From NCBI GenBank assembly GCA_012513625.1, contig JAAZBW010000252.1, positions 1 through 7,175 of the forward strand: DNA of 7,175 nt. The letters run 5' to 3'. The notes beneath the pieces are model-generated. The model was not told where the DNA came from and did not search any database. It worked only from the letters and a program-made list of their open reading frames with translations. A program made the position numbers and the translations under genes. The DNA comes from Actinomycetales bacterium. Its GTDB lineage: Bacteria > Actinomycetota > Actinomycetes > Actinomycetales > Actinomycetaceae. Of this stretch, positions 1-5,938 are shown piece after piece (position 1 is the first letter of the stretch; each line of letters opens with the position of its first letter).

Positions 1-2
1 AG

Positions 3-365
3 GAGGTTCGCTCCCTCATGGACTACGCGCACCTTGAGGCGTGGGAGGTCCTGAACGAGTACCGCGAGGTACTCGACCACCTCGTGCTCGAACTCCTCGA
101 GCGGGAGACCCTGAACGAGAAGGACCTCCGGGAGGTGTTCGGCCCGGTGGTCAAGCGCGAGCCGCGAGAGGTGTGGACCACGGACCCCTCGCGCCCCGTC
201 TCGAATATCCCGCCCGTGGACTCGCCCACCGAGGTGGCCGCCGGCACAGCCGGTGAGTTGCCGCAGGACCAGGCGGCGCAGGCGAACCCGGAGGGACCCA
301 CCGGGATCGGCGAGGTGCCGGGCGGTGGAAGCGTGGGCAGCCCTGCAGGAGGGCTCGGTGGCTGA
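3..365 (+). CDS. ftsH: ATP-dependent zinc metalloprotease FtsH, C-terminal end (partial)
   Basis: This is the last 120 residues of FtsH, the membrane-anchored AAA+ protease that degrades misfolded membrane proteins and some regulators; the membrane, ATPase and zinc-protease parts lie outside the left edge. The first ~50 visible residues match the helical end of the peptidase domain: an AHLEAWEVL stretch, then REVLDHLVLELLERETLNEK (usual family form: an ENRDVLD-like stretch followed by LLEKETL), then the LREVF helix. From about residue 52 the protein becomes a disordered tail rich in Pro, Gly, Ala and Glu that ends SPAGGLGG; long tails of this type are common in actinobacterial FtsH. An ATG at 18 is in frame but is internal, since the frame is open to the left edge. 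The last 8 bases overlap the proposed folE start. The place directly upstream of folE is the same as in the mycobacterial folate locus. Family identity is very secure. Confidence 0.95.
   Translation, partial: EVRSLMDYAHLEAWEVLNEYREVLDHLVLELLERETLNEKDLREVFGPVVKREPREVWTTDPSRPVSNIPPVDSPTEVAAGTAGELPQDQAAQANPEGPTGIGEVPGGGSVGSPAGGLGG
347..353 (+). promoter_or_regulatory. Ribosome binding site for folE
   Basis: AGGAGGG, a near-perfect Shine-Dalgarno, lies inside the last codons of ftsH, four bases before the GTG at 358. It decides the folE start: the frame is open back to an ATG at 253 and other GTGs lie at 370 and 373, but only the GTG at 358 is well placed. The site within the ftsH end implies coupled translation. 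Confidence 0.75.
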
Positions 366-1053
366 GGCTGTGGTGGATTCCGTGGTGGGTGGGGCGCCAG
401 CAACCGCGCCGGGGCGGACCGGCTCGGCTGCGCCTTCCGCGCCTTCCGCGCCTTCCGCGCCGGCGCCAGTCCGCGTGAGCGCCCGCGCGTACGACCCCGC
501 GGGGGTGGAGGCTGCTGTCCGCGCCCTCCTGGTGGCGGTGGGCGAGGATCCGGACCGCGATGGGCTCGTGGACACGCCGGGCCGAATGGCCCGCGCCTAC
601 CGGGAGATCTTCGCCGGCCTTTTCGAGGACCCCGACGAGGTGCTGGAGACCCAGTTCGACATGCACCACGAGGAACTGATCCTGGTCCGGGATATCGACA
701 TGTATTCGATGTGCGAGCACCACCTCCTGCCGTTCCACGGCCGCGCCCACGTGGGCTACATTCCCGGCGAGGACGGGCGGGTCACCGGTCTCTCCAAGCT
801 CGCGCGCCTCGTGAACGGCTACTCCCGGCGCCCCCAGGTGCAGGAGCGGCTCACCTCCCAGATCGCCGACGCGCTCGTGGAGCATCTCGGTGCAGCCGGC
901 GTGATCGTGGTGATCGAGGCCGAGCACCTGTGCATGTCCATGCGCGGCGTGGGCAAGCCGGGCGCAATGACCATCACCTCAGCGGTCCGCGGCCACCTCC
1001 GCTCCCCGGCCACCCGCTCGGAGGCGATGAGCCTCCTCATGTCCGGCAAGTAG
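358..1053 (+). CDS. folE: GTP cyclohydrolase I (FolE)
   Basis: FolE converts GTP to 7,8-dihydroneopterin triphosphate, the first step of tetrahydrofolate synthesis, as a cytoplasmic zinc-dependent homodecamer. From the GTG at 358 the protein has 231 residues, slightly long for the family because of a ~38-residue Ala/Ser/Pro-rich leader. The catalytic domain begins near residue 45 (GVEAAVRALLVAVGEDPDRD). Family signatures are visible: DTPGRMARAY, MCEHHLLPFHGRAHVGYIPG, GLSKLARLV, RRPQVQERLTSQIA and EHLCMSMRGVGKPGA. The expected zinc ligands are all present: Cys119 and His122 in the CEHH motif, and Cys192 in HLCM. The end, TSAVRGHLRSPATRSEAM, is also typical. It overlaps the ftsH stop by 8 bases and is followed after 7 bases by folP, so it is very probably in one transcript with its neighbours. 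An ATG at 253 would give a 266-residue form with an Arg-rich extension inside ftsH; this is unlikely. Function is very secure, the start moderately so. Confidence 0.96.
   Translation: MAEAVVDSVVGGAPATAPGRTGSAAPSAPSAPSAPAPVRVSARAYDPAGVEAAVRALLVAVGEDPDRDGLVDTPGRMARAYREIFAGLFEDPDEVLETQFDMHHEELILVRDIDMYSMCEHHLLPFHGRAHVGYIPGEDGRVTGLSKLARLVNGYSRRPQVQERLTSQIADALVEHLGAAGVIVVIEAEHLCMSMRGVGKPGAMTITSAVRGHLRSPATRSEAMSLLMSGK
431..461 (+). repeat. Triple 9-bp tandem repeat in folE leader
   Basis: Three exact copies of CGCCTTCCG (431-439, 440-448, 449-457) plus a partial fourth lie in the 5' part of folE. They encode a Pro-Ser-Ala run (PSAPSAPSAPA) in the disordered leader before the catalytic domain. Copy number is a whole number of codons, so expansion or loss by slippage would keep the frame. 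Confidence 0.85.
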
Positions 1054-1060
1054 GCCCGCC

Positions 1061-1900
1061 GTGGAGTTGTTCGCATCCCTGCGCACCCTCGTCATGGGGG
1101 TTCTCAACATCACGCCGGACTCGTTCTCCGACGGCGGGTCCTGGCTTTCCCCTGACGGCGCCGTGGCCCGCGGGCGCCGGCTGGTGGCGGAGGGTGCGGA
1201 CCTCCTCGATGTGGGGGGTGAGTCCACCCGCCCCGGCGCCACCCGCATCGACTCGACCACCGAGACCGAGCGGGTTATCGGCGTGATCGGGCAGCTCACC
1301 GCGCAGGGCCATGTGGTCTCGGTGGACACCCTGAACGCCGCAACGGCGCGCGCAGCGGTGGAGGCGGGGGCCGTGGTCGTGAACGACGTCTCCGGCGGCA
1401 CCTCCGATCCGGCGATGCTCGGCACCGTGGCCGAGCTCGGCGTTCCCTACATCCTGCAGCACTCTCGTGGCGAGCCCGCCACCATGGTGGACCTCGCCCG
1501 CTACGGCGAGGACCTCGTGGGGGAGATCATGGCGGAGCTCGAGGCGCGGGTGGCCGCCGCCGTGGCGGAGGGCATCCGCGAGGAGAACCTGATCCTCGAT
1601 CCCGGCCTCGGCTTCGCCAAGGAGGGCCCCCAGAACTGGCGGGTCCTCACCGAGCTGGACCGCCTCCAGTCGCTCGGCTTCCCGGTGCTGGTGGGAGCCT
1701 CGCGCAAGCGCTTCCTCGCCGAGATCGTGCCGTCCGAACTGGCCTCCGATCCGCGTGAGCGGGATTTCGCCACCGCCGCCGTGAGCGCCATCGCCGCCCG
1801 CGCCGGAGCGTGGGCGGTGCGAGTGCACGAGGCCCGCCCCTCCCGGGACGCGGTCCGGGTGGCGGCCGCCTGGCGCGCGGCAGAGGGAGGCGCGCAGTGA
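1061..1900 (+). CDS. folP: Dihydropteroate synthase (FolP)
   Basis: FolP condenses 6-hydroxymethyl-7,8-dihydropterin diphosphate with p-aminobenzoate to make 7,8-dihydropteroate; it is the sulfonamide target. The 279 residues fit the family as a single TIM barrel. Motifs in order: MGVLNITPDSFSDGG (12-26), LDVGGESTRPGA (49-60), SVDT (87-90), VVNDVSGG (106-113), ILDPGLGFAK (178-187), GASRKRF (212-218) and RVHE (254-257). Asn16, Asp89, Asn108, Asp180, Lys187, Lys216 and His256 occupy the usual pterin/phosphate-binding places. The loop usually written HMRG reads HSRG here, a mild variant. The GTG at 1061 is 7 bases after the folE stop and keeps the first strand; no clear Shine-Dalgarno precedes it, so coupling to folE is likely. 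The next in-frame ATG (1094) would cut off the first strand. The stop overlaps the folB-folK start by 4 bases. Its place inside a folate run favours the true enzyme over the folP2-type paralogue known in mycobacteria. Confidence 0.96.
   Translation: MELFASLRTLVMGVLNITPDSFSDGGSWLSPDGAVARGRRLVAEGADLLDVGGESTRPGATRIDSTTETERVIGVIGQLTAQGHVVSVDTLNAATARAAVEAGAVVVNDVSGGTSDPAMLGTVAELGVPYILQHSRGEPATMVDLARYGEDLVGEIMAELEARVAAAVAEGIREENLILDPGLGFAKEGPQNWRVLTELDRLQSLGFPVLVGASRKRFLAEIVPSELASDPRERDFATAAVSAIAARAGAWAVRVHEARPSRDAVRVAAAWRAAEGGAQ
1884..1890 (+). promoter_or_regulatory. Ribosome binding site for folB-folK
   Basis: AGGGAGG lies six bases before the GTG at 1897, within the last codons of folP. It supports the GTGA stop/start overlap rather than the upstream in-frame ATG at 1810, which would lie deep inside folP. 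Confidence 0.75.
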
Positions 1901-2763
1901 GTGACACCATCTGGCTGAGAGGCATCACCGCCCACGCCCACCACGGCGTGTTCGCCTTCGAACGGGAGCAGGGCCAAAAGTTCGTGCTCGACGTGGGCTA
2001 CGAGGTGGACACCCGCACCGCCGCCCGCTCGGACTCGGTGGAGGACACCGTCTCCTACGCGGAGGTGGCGGACGCCCTCCACCACCTGCTCGTCACCGAG
2101 CCCCTGAACCTCGTGGAGACCGTGGCCGAGCGCATGGCCGCCGCCGTCCTCGCCTTCCCCGGCGTCCGCGCCGCCACGGTGGTCCTCCACAAACCGGAGG
2201 CCCCCATCTCCATCCCGTTCGACGACGTCTCGCTCACCATCCGCCGCACCCCCCTCACCGTGGTCCCGCTCGCCCCGGTCCCGGTGTCGCTCGGCCTGGG
2301 TGGCAACGTGGGCGACGTCCGGGGTCACCTGCGTGCCGCCGTCGCCGGGCTGCGGGAGGTGCTCGACGACGTGCGCGTGGGTCCCCTCGTACGGACCCCC
2401 GCGATGACGCTGCCGGAGAGTGACCCGCAGCCCGACTACCTCAACACCGTGGTCACGGCCCGGACCCGCCTCGCGGCGGCCGAGGTCCTCGCGCTCGCCC
2501 ACTCGCTCGAGCTGGAGGCCGGGCGGCGCCGGGACGCGCGCTGGGGCCCGCGCACCCTCGATGTGGACCTTCTTGCCTACGGAGATGTGGTGTCCGCAGA
2601 CCTGGAGCTCGTGCTGCCGCACCCCGGCGCGGGCGAGCGTTCGTTCGTGGTGGTGCCGTGGGCGGCCCTGGAGCCCGAGCGCTCCCTCGACGGCGAATCG
2701 CTCGCCGCCCGCTCGGCGCGCCTGTCCGGAGAGATCCTCGAGACCCGGGAGGACTGGGCGTGA
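1897..2763 (+). CDS. folB/folK: Bifunctional dihydroneopterin aldolase / HPPK (FolB-FolK fusion)
   Basis: One 288-residue protein carries two successive folate activities. Residues 1-118 are FolB, which cleaves 7,8-dihydroneopterin to 6-hydroxymethyl-7,8-dihydropterin and glycolaldehyde: ITAHAHHGVFAFEREQGQKF, the DTVSYAEV stretch, LNLVETVAERM and the LHKPEAPI end. Glu22, Tyr54, Glu74 and Lys99 line up nearly residue for residue with the S. aureus aldolase active site (Glu22, Tyr54, Glu74, Lys100). Residues ~128-280 are FolK, which pyrophosphorylates that product with ATP: SLGLGGNVGD (usual LGSNLGD, so Ser is replaced by Gly), QPDYLNTVV, and the signature RWGPRTLDVDLL (215-226), whose Asp222 and Asp224 are the expected magnesium ligands, then LPHPGAGERSFVVVPW. 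A short Pro/Val linker (~119-128) joins the domains. It starts with a GTGA overlap on folP and ends with another on the DUF3180 gene. The fusion would pass product directly from one domain to the next; that consequence is inference, the domains are certain. Confidence 0.95.
   Translation: MSDTIWLRGITAHAHHGVFAFEREQGQKFVLDVGYEVDTRTAARSDSVEDTVSYAEVADALHHLLVTEPLNLVETVAERMAAAVLAFPGVRAATVVLHKPEAPISIPFDDVSLTIRRTPLTVVPLAPVPVSLGLGGNVGDVRGHLRAAVAGLREVLDDVRVGPLVRTPAMTLPESDPQPDYLNTVVTARTRLAAAEVLALAHSLELEAGRRRDARWGPRTLDVDLLAYGDVVSADLELVLPHPGAGERSFVVVPWAALEPERSLDGESLAARSARLSGEILETREDWA
2747..2752 (+). promoter_or_regulatory. Ribosome binding site for DUF3180 gene
   Basis: GGGAGG lies seven bases before the GTG at 2760, inside the end of folB-folK. 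It favours that start over the in-frame ATG at 2658, which would add about 34 Arg/Pro-rich residues not expected in a short four-helix membrane protein. Confidence 0.7.
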
Positions 2764-3248
2764 CGCGGACCAGCTGGGTGACGATTGTTGGCGCCTTCGC
2801 GGTGGCGGCGATGGGAAGTTACGCCGTGTTCGTGCTCGCCCAGGGGGTGGGGGCGCCCACGCCGCCCGCGTCCTGGCTCACCCACGTGTTCATGGCCGCG
2901 GTGATCGCGCTGGTGTTCTGGCGGGGCCGCGCGGTGCGCCGGATGGTGGAGGGGGAGGACACCTCGATGACGCCGCTGGAGGCGGCCCGCGTGGCGATGG
3001 CCGCCAAGACCTCCGCGGTGGTCGGGTCGCTGCTCGGGGGATACTTCGCGGCCGTCATCCTGTTCGTGGCGGGGCTCCCGCCCGCGCCCGCACGGCTGGA
3101 CCTGCTCATCTCTGCGCTCGCAGGCGTGGCGTTGGCGGTGCTGATGGTGGTGGTGGGGCTCGTGGTGGAGCGCTGGTGCCGGGTGGATCCGCCAGAGGAT
3201 GAGAACGGCGTGGGCGCGGCCGATCCGTCGGCGCCGTCCGCCGCCTGA
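2760..3248 (+). CDS. DUF3180 family integral membrane protein
   Basis: A 162-residue membrane protein of unknown function that recurs right after folK in many Actinobacteria (Rv3605c in M. tuberculosis). Four hydrophobic helices are visible at about residues 7-28, 38-55, 82-104 and 113-138. A polar loop between helices 2 and 3 carries RGRAVRRMVEGEDTSMTPLEAARVAMAAKTS, matching the family pattern of a conserved basic stretch followed by a PLEAAR-like helix and an AK(T/A)S entry to helix 3. The end after ERWCRVDPPEDE is acidic and disordered. Start: GTG at 2760 in a GTGA overlap with the folB-folK stop, with a good Shine-Dalgarno. The tight coupling suggests co-expression with folate enzymes, but nothing in the sequence shows a catalytic or transport role. 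Family assignment rests on context plus topology and the loop pattern; I cannot tell its function. Confidence 0.85.
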   Translation: MTRTSWVTIVGAFAVAAMGSYAVFVLAQGVGAPTPPASWLTHVFMAAVIALVFWRGRAVRRMVEGEDTSMTPLEAARVAMAAKTSAVVGSLLGGYFAAVILFVAGLPPAPARLDLLISALAGVALAVLMVVVGLVVERWCRVDPPEDENGVGAADPSAPSAA

Positions 3249-3280
3249 GGAATCCGCACCGTTTCCCGCGCGTTTTTTAC

Positions 3281-3357
3281 GTGCCGGTGCCCGCCGACTG
3301 CCGCCCGTCCTGTGTGCCGGTGCCCGCGGACTGGCTCGCGCCCTCTGCCGGTGCCCG
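3281..3357 (+). repeat. Short direct repeats upstream of PH-protein gene
   Basis: GTGCCGGTGCCCGCCGACTG (3281-3300) recurs at 3314-3333 with one mismatch. Its core TGCCGGTGCCCG occurs a third time at 3346-3357. Core starts are 33 and 31 bases apart, close to three helical turns. The repeats lie between the T-run and the start of the downstream gene, so they could be operator-like sites. Alternatively they are remnants of a coding repeat, since the frame of the downstream gene stays open through them (VPVPAD twice). Confidence 0.65.
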
Positions 3358-3400
3358 GTCTGATTTTCCGCAGCCACCCCCGCCTGAGAGACTTGGGATG

Positions 3401-3409
3401 AAGGAGAGG
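3401..3409 (+). promoter_or_regulatory. Ribosome binding site for small PH-domain protein
   Basis: AAGGAGAGG ends six bases before the ATG at 3416. It is the strongest initiation signal in this frame and argues against the in-frame ATG at 3398 and against an upstream GTG at 3281. Confidence 0.75.
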
Positions 3410-3415
3410 AACACC

Positions 3416-4087
3416 ATGACCACGCCACCTCCGAACCAACCGCACGCCACGCCGGGTCAGCCGCCGTCGCCGGAATGGGGACCGCCGGGAACCGCGTCAC
3501 AGCAGGGCTTTGCGCAGCAGGGCGCGCAACCTGCCCTTTCCGCTCAGCCGCAGATGCCGCCGTATGGTGCGCAACCCCATCTCGGGCCGCCCCCCTCTGG
3601 CGGGCGCGGCCCCTTCGACCCGGAGGGGCTTGAGTTCCGGCCCGTTTCGCCCGGCCTCATCAGGGTGCGTTATATCAGCGCAGGAATACCGCTCCTGATC
3701 CTGCTGGCGGCCGTGGTGGTGCTGTTCGTGCTCGAACAGGCGATCGTGGCGGTCATCGGGCTCCTTGTGTTCTCGGTGCTCGTGGTCTGGCTCGGATGGC
3801 TGATCCCCCGTCAGGTGAAGGCGATCGGCTACGCCGAGGCGCAGGAGGACCTCGTGATCCGGCGCGGCATCATGTTCCGCTCGATGCGCGTGGTGCCCTA
3901 CGGACGCATGCAGTTCGTGGATGTGCAGCAGGGTCCGCTTGATCGGGCCTTCGGCGTCTCCGAGGTGCGCCTCCACACGGCGGCCGCCACCACCGATGCT
4001 TCCCTGCCCGGCCTCGCCGCCGAGGAGGCGGCCCGGCTCCGCGATCGACTGACCGCACGCGGTGAGGCAAGGCTGGCCGGACTGTGA
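3416..4087 (+). CDS. PH-domain membrane protein (bPH2/DUF304, YdbS-like)
   Basis: A 223-residue membrane protein with one bacterial PH-like domain. Residues 1-70 are Pro/Gln/Gly-rich and probably disordered in the cytoplasm. Two hydrophobic helices follow at about 87-106 and 109-129 with only a short turn between them. The DUF304 domain covers ~136-215: DLVIRRGIMFRSMRVVPYGR, then MQFVDVQQGPLDRAFGVSEV, then RLHTAAATTDASLPGLAAEEAARL. This is the standard order of a strand with an R(R/K)G turn, a (I/V)PY.R(I/M)Q.VDV.QGP..R.FG stretch, an HTA strand and a closing helix. Its architecture is that of B. subtilis YdbS, encoded next to YdbT. It overlaps the following gene by 4 bases (GTGA), so the two are very probably made together and may form one membrane complex. 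In B. subtilis the ydbST pair belongs to the SigW envelope-stress regulon and has been linked to antimicrobial-peptide resistance; whether that applies here is unknown. Domain call secure, role open. Confidence 0.88.
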   Translation: MTTPPPNQPHATPGQPPSPEWGPPGTASQQGFAQQGAQPALSAQPQMPPYGAQPHLGPPPSGGRGPFDPEGLEFRPVSPGLIRVRYISAGIPLLILLAAVVVLFVLEQAIVAVIGLLVFSVLVVWLGWLIPRQVKAIGYAEAQEDLVIRRGIMFRSMRVVPYGRMQFVDVQQGPLDRAFGVSEVRLHTAAATTDASLPGLAAEEAARLRDRLTARGEARLAGL

Positions 4088-5871
4088 CCGAGCACCAGCA
4101 GAACAGGCCAACGGAACCGACGCCGTCGGGCCACCCCGGCCAGCCCACGGGACCAACGGAACACGCGCCGCCGGGGTACCACGACAGGCCCACGGGACCG
4201 ACGGAACACCCGCCGTCGGTCCATCAGTTCGGACCAACGGAACACGCGCCGTCGGGGTACTCGAGCGCGCCTGCGGGCCACCTGCGGGGGGAGCCGGAGG
4301 CGCCGTCGGACGGTTCGACGCTCTGGAGGCGCGTCCACAAGGCGACACCCCTGATCAAGTCGTGGCAGGTGCTGGTGGCGATCATGGTGGCGATCGCGGC
4401 CTCCGTGTTCGACGACATCATCCAGGGCTTCAGCGAGTTCGGCTTTCCCGCGCTGTGGGTGGTGGGGATCGTCGTGGGCGTGGTGCTGGTGGGGCTCCTG
4501 ATCTCGTTCGCGTACGCGTACTTCGCGTGGCGCCGCACGGCGTTCGCGGTCGGTGAGGACGCGGTGTACTTCCACAAGGGAATCCTGTTCCGCTCACAGC
4601 GGCACGCGCGCCTCAATCGGATCCAGGGCGTGGACATTACCCGGCCGCTGCTCGGCCGGCTCGTGGGGCTGTCCAGCCTGACCATCGAGACCGCCGGCGG
4701 CGGCGACTCCAAGGTGGTCATCGAGTACCTGAAGGATGAGGATGCCGAGCGCCTTCGCGCCGAGGTGTTGGCGCGCGCGGCCGGGCTGAAGGCTGTGCAG
4801 TCCGTGGGTGCGCCGGGGTCAGGCGGGATGGCGGGTGTGCCGGGAGCACCGGGGGGAGCGCCGGGGGGCATGGGCCCGGACGGCCAACCGCTCGGCCCGG
4901 TGGGCGGCGATCTGGGCGGCGCACCGGTCCCGCCCGTGTTCGCGCAGGCCCCCGAGCGGCTTGTCTACCAACTCCCCGCGGGTCAGCTGATCCTCTCGAT
5001 CCTGTACTCGATCTGGTTGATCCTGGCGGTGGTGGTCCTGATCGGATCGATCGTGGTGCCGCTGGGGTTCGGGCAGCCGTGGGGAGTGTTCGCGATCCTC
5101 CCGGTCGCATTCGTGGTGGTGAGCTCGGTGTGGGTGGCCTTCTCGGGTCACTTCGGCCACACCATGGCCATCTCGCCGGATGGCCTCCGCCTGCGGCACG
5201 GACTCCTCTCCACCCAGAGCCAAACCATCCCGCCGGGCCGCATCCAGGCGGTTCGCCTCAGCCAGCCGTTCCTCTGGCGCCGCCGCGACTGGTGGAAGGT
5301 GGAGATCAACGTGGCCGGCTACGGTGCGGCAGGCTCCTCCCAGGATGGTTCCGCGAACGTCTCTCGGAATGTGCTCCTCCCTGTGGCGCCGCGCGAGGTG
5401 GCTCTGCGCGCGTTGTGGATCGTGCAGCGGGATATCGGCGTGGACAATCCACAGGAGGTCTTGGCGGCCGCAATGACCGGCACCCTCGACGACGCCGGTT
5501 TCCTCCCGTCACCGCGTTCCGCCCGCTGGGTGGATCCGGTCGCCTGGAAGCGCAACGGACTCTTCATCACGCGCACGGCCATGCTCATGCGCACGGGCCG
5601 AATCACCCGGCAGGTCACGTTGGTGCCGCACGAGCGGACGCAGTCGCTCGCCGTCGCCCAGGGGCCGATCCAGCGCCGCCTTGGAGTGAGTTCCTTCGAG
5701 GGGCACAGCGTTCCGGGGCCGATCCTGCCGCGCACGAAGCACCTTCCGGAGTACGTGGCGCTGCAGGTGCTCGAAGAGCAGGCCCAGCGCGCGCGCGAGG
5801 CGCGGGCGCGAGAAGCTCCCGAGGAGTGGATGCTGCGCGTCTCCGCGGTGACACCGGCGGTGGAGGAGTGA
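4084..5871 (+). CDS. Large PH-domain membrane protein (triple bPH2/DUF304, YdbT-like)
   Basis: A 595-residue membrane protein resembling YdbT. Residues 1-75 are a disordered leader built from PTEH.PSGY-type repeats. WRRVHKATPLIKSWQ (81-95) is the usual entry before the first helix pair (~95-113 and 123-148). PH domain 1 is ~152-235 (AVYFHKGILFRSQRHARLNR followed by IQGVDITRPLLGRLVGL, then a LTIETAGGG strand). A glycine/proline-rich linker spans 242-285. A second helix pair is at ~300-326 and 335-356. PH domain 2 is ~360-447 (DGLRLRHGLLSTQSQTIPPG, RIQAVRLSQPFLWRR). PH domain 3 is ~487-565 (RTGRITRQVTLVPHERTQSL, QGPIQRRLGVSSF). The C-terminal ~30 residues are charged and helical. The GTG at 4084 overlaps the previous stop by 4 bases, with only a weak distant purine stretch, so coupling to the YdbS-like gene is likely. 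Three PH units with two helix pairs is the known YdbT plan; partner binding or lipid-facing scaffolding is inference. Confidence 0.88.
   Translation: MTEHQQNRPTEPTPSGHPGQPTGPTEHAPPGYHDRPTGPTEHPPSVHQFGPTEHAPSGYSSAPAGHLRGEPEAPSDGSTLWRRVHKATPLIKSWQVLVAIMVAIAASVFDDIIQGFSEFGFPALWVVGIVVGVVLVGLLISFAYAYFAWRRTAFAVGEDAVYFHKGILFRSQRHARLNRIQGVDITRPLLGRLVGLSSLTIETAGGGDSKVVIEYLKDEDAERLRAEVLARAAGLKAVQSVGAPGSGGMAGVPGAPGGAPGGMGPDGQPLGPVGGDLGGAPVPPVFAQAPERLVYQLPAGQLILSILYSIWLILAVVVLIGSIVVPLGFGQPWGVFAILPVAFVVVSSVWVAFSGHFGHTMAISPDGLRLRHGLLSTQSQTIPPGRIQAVRLSQPFLWRRRDWWKVEINVAGYGAAGSSQDGSANVSRNVLLPVAPREVALRALWIVQRDIGVDNPQEVLAAAMTGTLDDAGFLPSPRSARWVDPVAWKRNGLFITRTAMLMRTGRITRQVTLVPHERTQSLAVAQGPIQRRLGVSSFEGHSVPGPILPRTKHLPEYVALQVLEEQAQRAREARAREAPEEWMLRVSAVTPAVEE
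4108..4260 (+). repeat. 45/36-bp imperfect tandem repeats in PH-protein leader
   Basis: Copies beginning with CC(A/G)ACGGAAC start at 4108, 4153, 4198 and 4234, giving periods of 45, 45 and 36 bases; the last copy is partial. All periods are multiples of three. They encode PTE(P/H).P(S/P)(G/V) units of 15, 15 and 12 residues. Third positions differ between copies, so the array is not very recent. Several other frames also stay open here because of the repeat composition. Confidence 0.85.
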
Positions 5872-5938
5872 CGCCGAAGGCGCGCTCGCTCGCGTCCCAC
5901 CCCTCCGCCCGCTCCGGCCCGACGAGGGCGGTAGACGC
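5872..5938 (+). other. Short gap before DUF2520 gene with probable ribosome binding site
   Basis: 67 bases between the PH-protein stop and the DUF2520 start. GAGGGCGG at 5924-5931 is a plausible ribosome binding site seven bases before the ATG at 5939. A GC-rich quasi-palindrome (CGCGCTCGCTCGCG) lies at 5881-5894; its CGCG arms are only four bases and no T-run follows, so I do not call it a terminator. Confidence 0.45.

Larger units (their letters stand above)
3249..3415 (+). other. Intergenic gap between folate operon and PH-protein genes
   Basis: This is the longest non-coding stretch in the window (167 bases). It holds a six-base T-run at 3273-3278, unusual in this GC-rich sequence, then two near-identical 20-base direct repeats and a shorter third copy, and finally the ribosome binding site of the next gene. 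No convincing hairpin precedes the T-run closely enough to call an intrinsic terminator, and no clean -35/-10 pair could be assigned. A promoter for the PH-protein genes is likely somewhere here, but that is inferred from the gap alone. Confidence 0.5.

Noticed and set aside
253..357. Upstream ATG start for folE giving 35 extra residues
   Set aside because: The extension is Arg-rich, lies in the ftsH tail and has no conserved counterpart; the Shine-Dalgarno at 347-353 points to the GTG at 358.
1501..2622. 373-codon open frame on the minus strand opposite folP and folB-folK
   Set aside because: Its product is rich in His, Arg, Gly and Glu with no recognisable domain, as expected for the antisense of GC-rich codons; the plus strand encodes clear enzymes throughout.
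3260..3280. Intrinsic terminator at the T-run after the DUF3180 gene
   Set aside because: The nearest inverted repeat (ACGGCG / CGCCGT) lies about 35 bases upstream inside the coding region, so there is no stem directly before the T-run.
3281..3415. Longer N-terminus for the small PH protein from a GTG at 3281
   Set aside because: No ribosome binding site at 3281, while AAGGAGAGG is ideally placed for the ATG at 3416. Kept as an alternative in the repeat entry.
4108..4260. CRISPR-like array
   Set aside because: The repeats are contiguous, imperfect and in frame within a coding region, with no spacers and no cas genes nearby.
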